A stretch of 24,682 nucleotides of DNA from Bdellovibrio sp. (GTDB lineage: Bacteria; Bdellovibrionota; UBA1018), in the NCBI GenBank assembly GCA_016213345.1, contig JACRAO010000060.1:1-24682 (forward strand), read 5' to 3'. Under the pieces are notes generated by a model. It was not told the origin of the DNA, searched no databases, and worked only from the letters and a program-made list of their open reading frames with translations. Positions 15,820 to 24,394 of this stretch are shown here, one piece after another. Position numbers and translations under genes: made by a program. How positions within the stretch are numbered: the stretch's first letter is position 1; every line of letters begins with the position of its first letter.

Positions 15820-17374
15820 TTCGCATTTATTAACTAATGTTGTTTTTTTCCCGTTATTGTGGGCGGGATTGGGCTTTCTTATTCCTGTTGGCAAACAGCA
15901 TGAAGCGGGTTTTATAAAGTTTTGGACCTTTGTTGGTACTGTCATTACTTTTATGTTTTCTGTGGTGCTTTATATCCAGTTTGATCCAAATGTTTTTGAG
16001 TTTCAATTTATTGAGTTTGTGCCATGGATTGCAGAGATTGGTGTTTCTTATCATTTTGGGATAGACGGTATTAGCCTTTGGTTAATTTTGTTAACTACCT
16101 TTTTGTCTCCAATTGTTATTTTGTCTTCTTTTAGTGCCATAGGGCATCGTTTGAGAGAGTACTATTTTTTGCTTCTAGTGTTAGAGAGCGGCATGCTTGG
16201 GGCGTTTGTTAGTTTGGATTTATTTCTTTTTTATGTATTTTGGGAAGTTATGCTCGTTCCTATGTATTTTCTAATTGGTATTTGGGGAGGGAAAGAACGT
16301 ATTTATGCAGCGTTAAAATTTTTCTTATTCACAGTAGTTGGGTCTCTATTGATGTTAGTTGCGATTTTTTATTTGGCATATTTACATAAAATACAATTTG
16401 GTGTTTATTCCACGTCCATTTTAGATTTGTATCGAGTTAGAACTTTGGCAAACGGGATTCTTTCACCACAAGCGTTATTGTTTCTAGCTTTTGCTTTGGC
16501 TTTTGCCGTGAAAGTTCCTATGTTTCCACTGCATACGTGGCTGCCCGATGCCCATGTGCAAGCTCCCACTGCTGGAAGTGTGATTTTAGCTGGTGTTTTA
16601 TTAAAGATGGGAGGTTATGGTTTTATTCGGTTTGCTTTCCCACTTTTTCCAGAAGCTGTGCGGATATTTCAGGGGGCATTCTTAATTTTAGGAACTACAG
16701 CGGTTTTATATGGCGCTTGGGTGTCGATGGTTCAGCCAGATATAAAAAAGCTAGTTGCTTATTCTTCAGTTAGTCACATGGGTTTTGTAATAATTGGATT
16801 ATTTTCGTTAAATTCTATCTCCGTAACTGGTTCTATATATCAAATGTTAAATCATGGTATTTCGACGGGTGGATTATTTCTTTTGGTTGGGATTTTGTAT
16901 GAACGCAGACATACAAGAGAAATAAAAGATTTTGGCGGAATCACTCGAGTGATGCCTCTGTTTAGTGTGGCTTTTATGATAACTGCGCTCTCTTCGATTG
17001 CGCTACCAGGTACTAATGGCTTTATTGGTGAGTTTTTGATTTTACTTGGCACATGGAAAGAACACTCCATACTTGCCGGAGTGAGCGCGCTTTGTGTTAT
17101 TTTTGGGGCCATATACATGCTTTGGGCATTTCAGAGAATGATGTTCGGTCCTATCAAAAACAAGGAAAACGAAACATTGAAGGACTTAAATTTTAGGGAG
17201 ATCGTAGTTATAGTGCCAATTATCATATGTATATTTTTTATGGGTATTTTTCCAAATTTCTTTTTCAATAAAATGAACGCTTCCGTACAAAAGTTTTTGT
17301 CTCAAGCCGGTGAATCAAGCACCATCGTTTATAAATCAATACCACCACAAGAAGTTAAAAGGGCACAACAATGA
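15806..17374 (+). CDS. nuoM: NADH-quinone oxidoreductase subunit M (proton pump)
   Basis: A 522-aa antiporter-like subunit in the membrane arm. Key residues: Glu147 (FWEVMLVPMYFLIG), Lys236 (AVKVPMFPLHTWLPDAH), Lys267 (LLKMGGYGFIRF), His350 (QMLNHGIS) and Glu409 (NGFIGEFL). It starts within nuoL and overlaps nuoN by 4 bp. It is the reference for the same-length paralogue at 2712-4280. Confidence 0.98.
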   Translation: MAWFNSHLLTNVVFFPLLWAGLGFLIPVGKQHEAGFIKFWTFVGTVITFMFSVVLYIQFDPNVFEFQFIEFVPWIAEIGVSYHFGIDGISLWLILLTTFLSPIVILSSFSAIGHRLREYYFLLLVLESGMLGAFVSLDLFLFYVFWEVMLVPMYFLIGIWGGKERIYAALKFFLFTVVGSLLMLVAIFYLAYLHKIQFGVYSTSILDLYRVRTLANGILSPQALLFLAFALAFAVKVPMFPLHTWLPDAHVQAPTAGSVILAGVLLKMGGYGFIRFAFPLFPEAVRIFQGAFLILGTTAVLYGAWVSMVQPDIKKLVAYSSVSHMGFVIIGLFSLNSISVTGSIYQMLNHGISTGGLFLLVGILYERRHTREIKDFGGITRVMPLFSVAFMITALSSIALPGTNGFIGEFLILLGTWKEHSILAGVSALCVIFGAIYMLWAFQRMMFGPIKNKENETLKDLNFREIVVIVPIIICIFFMGIFPNFFFNKMNASVQKFLSQAGESSTIVYKSIPPQEVKRAQQ

Positions 17375-18888
17375 ACATGGCGAATATGATGTCGTTTATC
17401 AAACCAGAACTGCTTGTTTTTAATGATTTAATTTTAAAATCAAGTGCACCATATTTGTGGGTTTTATTGGGTATTGTATTTGCTATCATACTTAGTGTTT
17501 TAAATAAAATAAACAAAAAATGGTTTGTTTTTATATTCATGCTTATATTTGCGTGTTTGGGTGTACGAAGTGCTTTTAGATTAATGAACGAACCAGCTGT
17601 TTTACTGTTCAATCAAATGTTAATTTCAGATTCGTTTGGAAGTTTTTTTAATATACTGTTTCTAGGTTCTGCTATTATTACAGCTCTAAGTTCATTTAGA
17701 TATTTGGATAAACAAGAAATACAGCACCCAGAGTATTATATTCTGCTTTTATTGTCTTCGCTCGGAATGATGCTTATGGCTTCTGCTTTGGATTTGATTG
17801 TTTTATTTATTGCGCTAGAAATTATGTCTTTAGCTGTTTATGTTTTAGTGGGATTCCGCAGGCACGATCGGAAATCAAACGAAGCAGCTCTGAAGTACTT
17901 TATTTTGGGCTCGGTTGCATCAGTTATGTTTTTATACGGCGCAGCACTTCTTTACGGTGTTACTGCTACTACTCAAATTCGCGAAATTTTAAAACACGTT
18001 CAAACAAGTCAGGGCGCGATGAGCCCTCTTTTTGTCGTTGGAGTTGGGCTGATTTTATTTGGTTTTTTGTTTAAGGTAGCTTGCGTGCCTTTGCATATGT
18101 GGATGCCGGATGTTTATGAGGGAGCTCCCACGCCAATTACTGGTTTTATGACAGCGGGTCTAAAGGCAGCTGCCTTTGCGGCGTTTATTCGTGTATTTAC
18201 TACTTTAGGTTATGGAACAGCACTTTCTGCACAACTACAAAATCACTTTCATGATCTTTTGTGGGTATTTGCAGTAGCAACCATGGTGGTTGGTAATTTG
18301 GTGGCACTTTTACAAACTAATTTAAAAAGAATGCTGGCTTATTCGTCGATTGCCCATTCTGGTTATCTTTTAGTTGGTATTTTGTCTGGCTGCTTAAACC
18401 AGGAAGGGTATGCCCCGTTACTAGTGTATCTGATGGCTTATGTAGTAATGAATTTAGGCGCTTTTGCGGTTTTATCTTTTTTAGCATCACGAGATGACAC
18501 GGGGTTGAGTTTATATGATCTTTCGGGTCTTTCCAAGCGACACCCTGTTTTTTCCTTTTGTTTAGCAGTATTTTTATTTTCTATGGCAGGGCTGCCTCCA
18601 ACGGTTGGTTTTGTGGGAAAATATTGGCTATTTTATTCAGCCGTTCAAGCAGGCGAAATTTCTCTAGTTGTCATTTCGGTTTTATGTAGCGCGGTTTCAG
18701 TTTATTATTATTTGAGAGTGCTGGTTTATGTGTATATGCAAGACGAAGTTTCGTCTTTTGGTGAACAGAGAAGTTTGTCTATATTTTATCATTTTGCAGT
18801 GGGGCTTATGGTTATCTGTACTTTGCAGTGGGGGCTTATGCCTTCTTCTTTATTGCAAATTGCAAAGAAAGTAGTAATGAGTTTTTGA
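17371..18888 (+). CDS. nuoN: NADH-quinone oxidoreductase subunit N (proton pump)
   Basis: A 505-aa antiporter-like subunit next to NuoK. Key residues: Glu150 (FIALEIMSL), Lys235 (FKVACVPLHMWMPDVYEGAP), Lys265 (AGLKAAAF) and Lys417 (VGFVGKYW). The ATG sits in an ATGA overlap with nuoM. Near its 3' end an 18-bp stretch (18793-18810) recurs at 18822-18840 with one extra G, read in another frame. It ends the canonical operon, and the TPR gene starts 5 bp later. Confidence 0.98.
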   Translation: MNMANMMSFIKPELLVFNDLILKSSAPYLWVLLGIVFAIILSVLNKINKKWFVFIFMLIFACLGVRSAFRLMNEPAVLLFNQMLISDSFGSFFNILFLGSAIITALSSFRYLDKQEIQHPEYYILLLLSSLGMMLMASALDLIVLFIALEIMSLAVYVLVGFRRHDRKSNEAALKYFILGSVASVMFLYGAALLYGVTATTQIREILKHVQTSQGAMSPLFVVGVGLILFGFLFKVACVPLHMWMPDVYEGAPTPITGFMTAGLKAAAFAAFIRVFTTLGYGTALSAQLQNHFHDLLWVFAVATMVVGNLVALLQTNLKRMLAYSSIAHSGYLLVGILSGCLNQEGYAPLLVYLMAYVVMNLGAFAVLSFLASRDDTGLSLYDLSGLSKRHPVFSFCLAVFLFSMAGLPPTVGFVGKYWLFYSAVQAGEISLVVISVLCSAVSVYYYLRVLVYVYMQDEVSSFGEQRSLSIFYHFAVGLMVICTLQWGLMPSSLLQIAKKVVMSF

Positions 18889-18893
18889 TAACA

Positions 18894-21800
18894 ATGAATA
18901 CGTCAGGACGGCTTTATAAAATTAGACTGACCTCCGGTAGGATTATAGGCCCGATTGATTTCCATCGTGTTCAGCTTTTGATCTTAAAAAATCATATTAC
19001 AGGTGCCGAGGTTGGTAGGATATATCCACAAGGTGATTGGGTGGATGTTAATTTGATTTCTGAAATTGCAGAAACTTTTATTTTAAAAATAAGCGGAAAA
19101 TTAGAAAAAACATTAAAAGACGAACTTACAGATGTGGGGTTTCAAACGCAAATTAATCAGGTGACAAAGCTTTTAACTGAGGCTCAAAATGCAATACAGA
19201 TTCCAGAAGGTACACTAACAGAGGTAGAAGCCCCCAATGACGCAGATTTGGGTAAAATAACCCCCGAAAAAACGCCAATTCAGCCAACGCAACCCATACA
19301 GCACACATTTCCCACATATCCTACATATGATGAAGCGTCAATTACAGGTTCAAAAACCCTTTTTGATATTGAAGCAAAAGAAATGGAAAATATTACCCTC
19401 ACACAACTTCAGATAGCGCCTGAAAATTTACCAGAAGTTAAGAAAGCTTCAGATGAGAGAACGATAGTTTTTCAAAAACAATCAAAGCCTTTTTTATCTA
19501 AAACAACGACAAAGCAAAAAACAAATAAATTTTTTATTTATCTCTTATTTGTAGCAGGTGTGTTTTTATTTGTTGAGGATCTTATTAGAAAAGAAACTCC
19601 CATCCCGGTCATTAATAAGCCCAGGGTTATTCGTCCGATTCTTCCGCATTTTTCTCAAAGTAAACCGGATCCGCTTCAGAGCGAACAAATTTACAATCAG
19701 ACACTAAAAGATTATTTAGAAGACACAGTCGAAGGATATAAATCAGCAGCGGATAAACTTTTAAAAGCAGTTGAGCTTGATCCTGAAAACGTAAAAGCTT
19801 TAGCTCTTCTTGCGTCAAGTTATTTAAATCTTATTGATTCCTCTAATAAAGAAGAAAATTATTTTAAAGTAATTTCAACATTAATAGATATGTCTCGCGT
19901 TAAAGCCGCAGATTTACAAGAGACAGTAATTGCGGACGTAGAATTTTTTGTTAATGTACACCAACCAGAGGCCGCCCAAAATAGAATTGTAGAATATGTA
20001 AAAACACATAAAACATATGATTTAATTTTATTTTATTATATTTCTTACAGCGCTTTTCATAGAGGAGATCTGCATGGGGCGGTTAATTACTTAAGCAAGA
20101 TTCCAGACACAAATGTATTTAGTCCTAAGGTTTTTTATTTAAGAGGGCTAATTTATGAAAAATTTGGAAACTTTGATGACGCTTTTTTGGAATATCAAAA
20201 AGCAATCCGGCTCAATAAAAATCACGCAAAATCTTATTTAAAAATCGCTGAACTTTTATGGAACAATGGAAAAATTCAAATCGCACACAAATATATAGAG
20301 TTTGAGATTCAAAATGCAAAATTTTTGAGTCCTAAAGATCTTGCAAAAGGGTATTATTTAAGTGCCATCTTCTATGCGCAATTAAAAAATTGGAATTATG
20401 CCCTAGCAAGTATTGAAAAGGCGGTGTTTTTCGAATCAGACAATCCCGATTATCTTTTAGAAATATATACATTGAGGGCACGCGCTGGAGAATCTATCAA
20501 ATCTATACAGCAAGAAGCACGAATGTATTATTTTTTGGGAGAGGGGCAAAAACTTTTAAAACAAGGACAATATCATGAGGCTTTGACTTTCTTTTTACGG
20601 GCCAGGGAATCTAATCTAGATTCAGCTATGCCGCTTATTAAAATAGGCGATTTATTTTTTTATCTAAACGATATTGCCAATGCGAAACTTAATTATGAAT
20701 TAGCAACTAAAAAAGCGTCAAATAATATAGAGGTTTGGTCAAAATATATTCAAGTTTTAATACAGAGCTATGAATGGGATGAGGCAAAAAAGGCCATGGA
20801 TCGCTTTAGGATGTTGCCGGTGAGTCAAAGCACAATTGATAAGGCAGCGGGTGATATGTATGCCAAGCAAAGCCGTTACGAAGAAGCACAGACTTTTTAC
20901 AAGAGAGCAATGTCTAGAGATACGATAGATCCAGCGGTTTATATTGCTTATGCACAGAGCTTATATGCAGGAAAAAAATATAAAGAAGCTCCTTTTTTTT
21001 ATTCCATAGCACTGCGATATGATCCTTTAAATGTAGACGCTCTGATTGGCACAGCCAAATGTATCGCAGCCTCAGAGGGGATTGACCGAGCAATACAAAT
21101 GCTTAGAGATGAATTGCAAAAAGGGAGTACGGCTAGGGCAGAATTTTTAGGTGCAATTGCAGAGTTTCAAATTCAAAAAGGAGAGTGGGAGTTTGCACAA
21201 AAATACATTGACCAGGCAATTGAGGCTAATCCAGATTATGCATATCCATGGAAGTTACAGGCACAAATTTATTTAAACCGCGAGGGTAGAGATAAACAGG
21301 CTGTAGATAAGGCATTGGCTGCGTTTAAGTCTTACTCGGATCGTAATACCTCCGATCCTGTTGGATATATTGAGAGGTATAGACTTTTTATTAGAAAAGC
21401 ACAGTTTGTAAAAGCAGAAGAAGAACTAGAAAAAATATATGCTATTTTCCCAAAATATCCAAATTTGCATTTTTACAAGGGTTATCTCTACGCAACTCAA
21501 GGTAATTATAAGATAGCTATAGAGGAATTTAAAACCGAACTTAAAAATTCACCCACCAATGTAACCACTATGATAGCACTGGGCAAAGCGTATTTAGAGC
21601 AAGGAAGTTTAGAAGACGCACTTACGCAATTTAATAAAGCTATGCAGTTGGCCTCAAGAGCAGTTGAGCCAAAGCACATGGCGGCTTACACAAATCACCT
21701 GTTAAAAAATTATCAAAGTGCCATTGTGCTTTACCGGGCAGCACTTCAGTTAGATGCTGCAAATCCTATGCTTCATAAAAGACTAGGTTTAGCTTATTGG

Positions 21801-21899
21801 GACATGGGAGATCCAACAAGTGCACGGGCAGAATTTAAACATTATTTAGAGATGGAGCCGGACGCACATGACAGAGCAGAAGTGGAAAAGTTTTTTTAG
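18894..21899 (+). CDS. Large TPR-repeat protein with N-terminal GYF-like domain and one membrane helix
   Basis: A 1001-aa protein. I chose ATG 18894, 5 bp after the nuoN stop; the open frame before it overlaps nuoN and is not credible. Residues 1-65 form a small domain (GRIIGPIDFHRV ... YPQGDWVDV) of the GYF_2/DUF4339-like style. A variable Pro/Thr-rich stretch follows to about 205, then one TM helix (about 213-229, FFIYLLFVAGVFLF), so the N-terminus is probably cytoplasmic and the long C-terminal part periplasmic. From about 265 to the end the protein is an array of tetratricopeptide repeats (AIRLNKNHAKSYLKIAELL, AIEANPDYAYPW, ALQLDAANPMLHKRLGLAYW). TPRs bind other proteins. Its place at the end of the nuo operon hints at assembly or an unrelated envelope role; the substrate is unknown. 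Confidence 0.85.
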   Translation: MNTSGRLYKIRLTSGRIIGPIDFHRVQLLILKNHITGAEVGRIYPQGDWVDVNLISEIAETFILKISGKLEKTLKDELTDVGFQTQINQVTKLLTEAQNAIQIPEGTLTEVEAPNDADLGKITPEKTPIQPTQPIQHTFPTYPTYDEASITGSKTLFDIEAKEMENITLTQLQIAPENLPEVKKASDERTIVFQKQSKPFLSKTTTKQKTNKFFIYLLFVAGVFLFVEDLIRKETPIPVINKPRVIRPILPHFSQSKPDPLQSEQIYNQTLKDYLEDTVEGYKSAADKLLKAVELDPENVKALALLASSYLNLIDSSNKEENYFKVISTLIDMSRVKAADLQETVIADVEFFVNVHQPEAAQNRIVEYVKTHKTYDLILFYYISYSAFHRGDLHGAVNYLSKIPDTNVFSPKVFYLRGLIYEKFGNFDDAFLEYQKAIRLNKNHAKSYLKIAELLWNNGKIQIAHKYIEFEIQNAKFLSPKDLAKGYYLSAIFYAQLKNWNYALASIEKAVFFESDNPDYLLEIYTLRARAGESIKSIQQEARMYYFLGEGQKLLKQGQYHEALTFFLRARESNLDSAMPLIKIGDLFFYLNDIANAKLNYELATKKASNNIEVWSKYIQVLIQSYEWDEAKKAMDRFRMLPVSQSTIDKAAGDMYAKQSRYEEAQTFYKRAMSRDTIDPAVYIAYAQSLYAGKKYKEAPFFYSIALRYDPLNVDALIGTAKCIAASEGIDRAIQMLRDELQKGSTARAEFLGAIAEFQIQKGEWEFAQKYIDQAIEANPDYAYPWKLQAQIYLNREGRDKQAVDKALAAFKSYSDRNTSDPVGYIERYRLFIRKAQFVKAEEELEKIYAIFPKYPNLHFYKGYLYATQGNYKIAIEEFKTELKNSPTNVTTMIALGKAYLEQGSLEDALTQFNKAMQLASRAVEPKHMAAYTNHLLKNYQSAIVLYRAALQLDAANPMLHKRLGLAYWDMGDPTSARAEFKHYLEMEPDAHDRAEVEKFF

Positions 21900-21923
21900 T
21901 AATAATATGCTAAGGTGGTAATC

Positions 21924-23252
21924 ATGTTAGACATCAAGCTCTTAGAGGAAGATATAGGAAAGTTAGAACAAGGTCTTAAGAAAAGGTGTATTGATTTACT
22001 TATTTTAGAGCATCTCAAAACACAATCTCAGCTTCGCAAAAAACAAATTCAGCTAACAGATAACTTAAAGGCAGAACTCAATAAAGCCTCACGTGAAATT
22101 GCACAGCTAAAAATAAAATCTAAAACCGATCCTAGCATAATGGATTTTGCGCGTACGCGAGTGACAGAAACACGGGCACTAGGAGTAAAAATTCACGATT
22201 TAGAATTAGAACTGCAAGCCACTGAAAATAAACTTAGAGAAGTGCTTTTAGAGCTCCCAAATTTACCTAACGCAAGTGTACCAGAGGGTGGTGATTCTAG
22301 TTTTAATGTCGAAATAAAAAAGTGGGGAGAGTTGCCAAAGTTTTCTTTTACTCCAAAAGATCATGTGGATATAGGCGAGAGATTGGAGATATTAGATTTT
22401 GAACGGGCAGGTAAACTTTCTGGGTCGCGGTTTTCTTTATATTTAGGTGCTGGAGCTGCGCTGGAGAGAGCTCTAATACAGTTTATGTTGGATTTACACA
22501 CAAGGGAACATGGGTATCAAGAGATAATTCCGCCATTTATGGTTAATAGGGAAACAATGACAGGGACGGGAAATCTGCCAAAATTCGAAGCTGATTTATT
22601 TAAAACACAAGTTGCAGATCGGGAGCTGTTCTTAATCCCTACGGCCGAAGTTCCGCTTACAAATATTTATCGAGAGTCTATTATTGAACCCGGCAGACTG
22701 CCTATTTATTTTACGGCTTACTCGCCTTGTTTTAGGAGTGAGGCGGGTTCTTATGGAAAAGATGTGCGCGGATTGATCAGGTTGCACCAATTTCAGAAAG
22801 TAGAGCTTGTTAAAATTGTAGAACCAGAGAAATCTTATGGTGAGTTAGAGAAAATGACTCAAAATGCAGAAAAGGTGTTGCAGCTTTTGGGTTTACCTTA
22901 TCGTATAGTATTGCTATGTAGTGGAGATATGGGATTTGCGGCTGCCAAGACGTATGATATTGAGGTCTGGTTGCCAAGTCAAAATGCGTATCGCGAGATT
23001 TCTTCTTGTTCAAACTGTGAAGATTTTCAGGCAAGGAGGGCAGATATTAGGTATCGGCATATTGCACAAGCGAAGCCACGGTTTGTGCATACCTTGAACG
23101 GTTCTGGATTGGCGGTTGGCAGGGCTTTTGTTGCGGTTTTAGAGAATTTCCAAAACGAGAATGGTGAAATTGCAATCCCGAAAATTTTAAATCGTTATTT
23201 AGATGGGTCTCCGGGATTTATCAAAGAGGGAGACCAGCTTTGGTTGAAGTAG
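21924..23252 (+). CDS. serS: Seryl-tRNA synthetase
   Basis: A 442-aa class II aminoacyl-tRNA synthetase that charges tRNA-Ser. ATG 21924 has AAGGTGG at 21913-21919; an upstream GTG at 21915 overlaps that ribosome binding site and is less likely. Residues 1-110 form the helical coiled-coil arm that recognises the long variable arm of tRNA-Ser. The catalytic core shows LIPTAEVPLTN (serine and motif 1 region), motif 2 (FRSEAGSYGKDVRGLIRLHQF) split by its loop, and motif 3 (NGSGLAVGRAFVAVLEN). The stop lies one base before a tRNA-Ser gene. Confidence 0.98.
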   Translation: MLDIKLLEEDIGKLEQGLKKRCIDLLILEHLKTQSQLRKKQIQLTDNLKAELNKASREIAQLKIKSKTDPSIMDFARTRVTETRALGVKIHDLELELQATENKLREVLLELPNLPNASVPEGGDSSFNVEIKKWGELPKFSFTPKDHVDIGERLEILDFERAGKLSGSRFSLYLGAGAALERALIQFMLDLHTREHGYQEIIPPFMVNRETMTGTGNLPKFEADLFKTQVADRELFLIPTAEVPLTNIYRESIIEPGRLPIYFTAYSPCFRSEAGSYGKDVRGLIRLHQFQKVELVKIVEPEKSYGELEKMTQNAEKVLQLLGLPYRIVLLCSGDMGFAAAKTYDIEVWLPSQNAYREISSCSNCEDFQARRADIRYRHIAQAKPRFVHTLNGSGLAVGRAFVAVLENFQNENGEIAIPKILNRYLDGSPGFIKEGDQLWLK

Positions 23253-23253
23253 T

Positions 23254-23340
23254 GGAGAGGTGGCTGAGTGGTCTAAAGCGCCGGTCTTGAAAACCGGTGA
23301 GGTCGTAAGGCCTCCGTGAGTTCAAATCTCACCCTCTCCG
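23254..23340 (+). tRNA. tRNA-Ser(UGA)
   Basis: An 87-base class II tRNA. Acceptor stem GGAGAGG/CCTCTCC with discriminator G at 23340; D stem GCT/AGC; anticodon stem CCGGT/ACCGG with loop CTTGAAA, anticodon TGA; long variable arm GAGGTC-GTAA-GGCCTC as expected for serine; T arm GTGAG-TTCAAAT-CTCAC. CCA is not encoded. It starts 1 bp after the serS stop, so it is probably transcribed with its own synthetase gene. Its 3' end marks the border to the recombinase island. Confidence 0.97.
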
Positions 23341-23409
23341 CATGACTTTAAGGTATACAAACTTTCGGTACCCTTGCGACTTGGGTGAAAAGCACTTAAC
23401 CCCTTAATA

Positions 23410-23904
23410 TTAAAGGCAGGATTTAGGATTTGGGCCGCTTGTTGCGCGCGCCTTGAAGTTCGCCGACACTCTTTCTGAGGTTTGCTTGCGTTCAAATTGG
23501 GCAAAATTCATGATAGAAAACATCATCATTTCGCCAGCAGCAGATGTAGTGTCAAATTGTTCGCGCAAGGATAAAAATTGGGCATTGTGGGCCTTTAGAA
23601 AATCCCATAAATTGCAAAAATCTTTCATTGAACGCGAAAGACGAGACAGTTCCGTTACAAGAATCGTATTAATCTTGCCCCGTTCAACACCCCTAAGCAT
23701 TTCTTGGTATTGAGGACGATTTGTATTTTTTCCAGATTTGGCTTCGTCAACAAAAGTTGCAACAATCGTTCCCCAGTTTTTGTCAATTAAGTTTCTGGCT
23801 TTAACGTATTCTTCGAGTCTATGGCGCTGTGAAACAAGTGAACCTTCGTGAATTTTTGCTTGCTCTTCAGTGCTTACGCGAATGTAGAGGCCAACCGTTC
23901 TCAT
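23410..23904 (-). CDS. Serine recombinase, catalytic domain only (probably truncated)
   Basis: A 164-aa protein of the resolvase/invertase family. I chose ATG 23904, with GGAGAGGAG just upstream on the minus strand; a longer frame to 23931 has no such support. Visible features: LYIRVSTEEQ with the nucleophile Ser11 and Arg9, VDEAKSGKNTNRPQYQEML, ILVTELSRLSRS with the catalytic arginines, and the long helix GEMMMFSIMNFAQFERKQTSERV. The protein stops shortly after this helix. It lacks the C-terminal HTH of small resolvases and the recombinase and zinc-ribbon domains of large ones. No continuation is evident in other frames before the tRNA. It is either a 3'-deleted remnant or a recombinase that depends on a partner for DNA binding. 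It follows the 64-aa ORF by 4 bp. Confidence 0.88.
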   Translation of the reverse strand: MRTVGLYIRVSTEEQAKIHEGSLVSQRHRLEEYVKARNLIDKNWGTIVATFVDEAKSGKNTNRPQYQEMLRGVERGKINTILVTELSRLSRSMKDFCNLWDFLKAHNAQFLSLREQFDTTSAAGEMMMFSIMNFAQFERKQTSERVSANFKARATSGPNPKSCL

Positions 23905-23908
23905 ATGG

Positions 23909-24103
23909 CTACTCCTCTCCGTTTCTTGCAATTACTAATGAGATAGCGATTGTATGCTTTGAGAATGAGTGCACATAGTGCCCGTGTTCGTTTATTTTAT
24001 GAAAGTATGTCCAAGCTTTGAATTGGCTTTGGTTTTCTAACCTCAATGATCTTGAGGTTATTCCAATCCATTTTTGCCATTCAAATAGCCTCACATTAAG
24101 CAT
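23909..24103 (-). CDS. Small hypothetical protein between HTH and recombinase genes
   Basis: A 64-aa protein of unknown family. I chose ATG 24103, which overlaps the end of the HTH gene by 8 bp (ATGCTTAA), so translation is probably coupled; a TTG at 24130 would add nine residues. The protein is rich in aromatic, His and Arg residues (FEWQKWIGITSRSLR, FHKINEHGHYVHSFSK), has no membrane segment or signal peptide, and no motif I recognise. Its stop lies 4 bp before the recombinase start. Its place between two DNA-acting proteins suggests a role with them, but this is only context. It may be a fragment of a longer protein. Confidence 0.55.
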   Translation of the reverse strand: MLNVRLFEWQKWIGITSRSLRLENQSQFKAWTYFHKINEHGHYVHSFSKHTIAISLVIARNGEE

Positions 24104-24335
24104 CGGATTTCTCCGATCCAATTTTTTCAAGTTGTTTGATCACTTGATGTAATGATTTACCCCTCAATTTTTCTAATAGAAGTAGAAGACGCTCAGAAAC
24201 TCCCATGGGAGTGCGAAAGCCTGTTTCCCAATGTGAAATTGTATTTGGATCGGCAATTCCTATCGCTTTGGCCATCTGTTTTTGATTCCAACCGAGTCGC
24301 TTTCTAAGAGTTTTGATTTGTCCTTGGTTCAGCAT
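24096..24335 (-). CDS. XRE-family helix-turn-helix regulator
   Basis: A 79-aa DNA-binding protein. Residues 5-50 (IKTLRKRLGWNQKQMAKAIG ... TISHWETGFRTP) form a Cro/C1-type HTH; the tail SERLLLLLEKL resembles the MqsA/YgiT style of single-domain regulators. A near-consensus promoter lies directly upstream. It is the first gene of a three-gene minus-strand operon ending in the serine recombinase. It may repress its own operon and is a candidate to bind the 16-bp palindromic array that begins about 60 bp upstream of its start codon. No toxin gene is recognised beside it. Confidence 0.88.
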   Translation of the reverse strand: MLNQGQIKTLRKRLGWNQKQMAKAIGIADPNTISHWETGFRTPMGVSERLLLLLEKLRGKSLHQVIKQLEKIGSEKSDA

Positions 24336-24344
24336 TTATTTAGA

Positions 24345-24372
24345 ATCATATCCTCGATAAGACGTATGTCAA
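24345..24372 (-). promoter_or_regulatory. Sigma70-type promoter of the HTH-recombinase operon
   Basis: On the minus strand TTGACA (24367-24372) and TATGAT (24345-24350) are separated by 16 bp. The expected transcription start would fall within a few bases of the HTH start codon at 24335, so the mRNA may be leaderless or nearly so. The first unit of the 16-bp array lies 22 bp further upstream. Called from sequence similarity alone. Confidence 0.6.
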
Positions 24373-24394
24373 CACTTATTATTAACATACCCAT

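Noticed and set aside
23341..23409. Attachment-site repeat of the tRNA 3' end next to the tRNA
   Set aside because: Only a 9-base partial match (GTTCAAATT near 23490) was found, too short to support an att site.
23402..23416. Terminator hairpin at the recombinase stop codon
   Set aside because: The small AT-rich palindrome (CCTTAAT/ATTAAAGG) has a weak stem and no T run on either strand.
23453..23713. 86-aa plus-strand open frame
   Set aside because: It is the antisense shadow of the serine recombinase, which has clear catalytic motifs on the minus strand.
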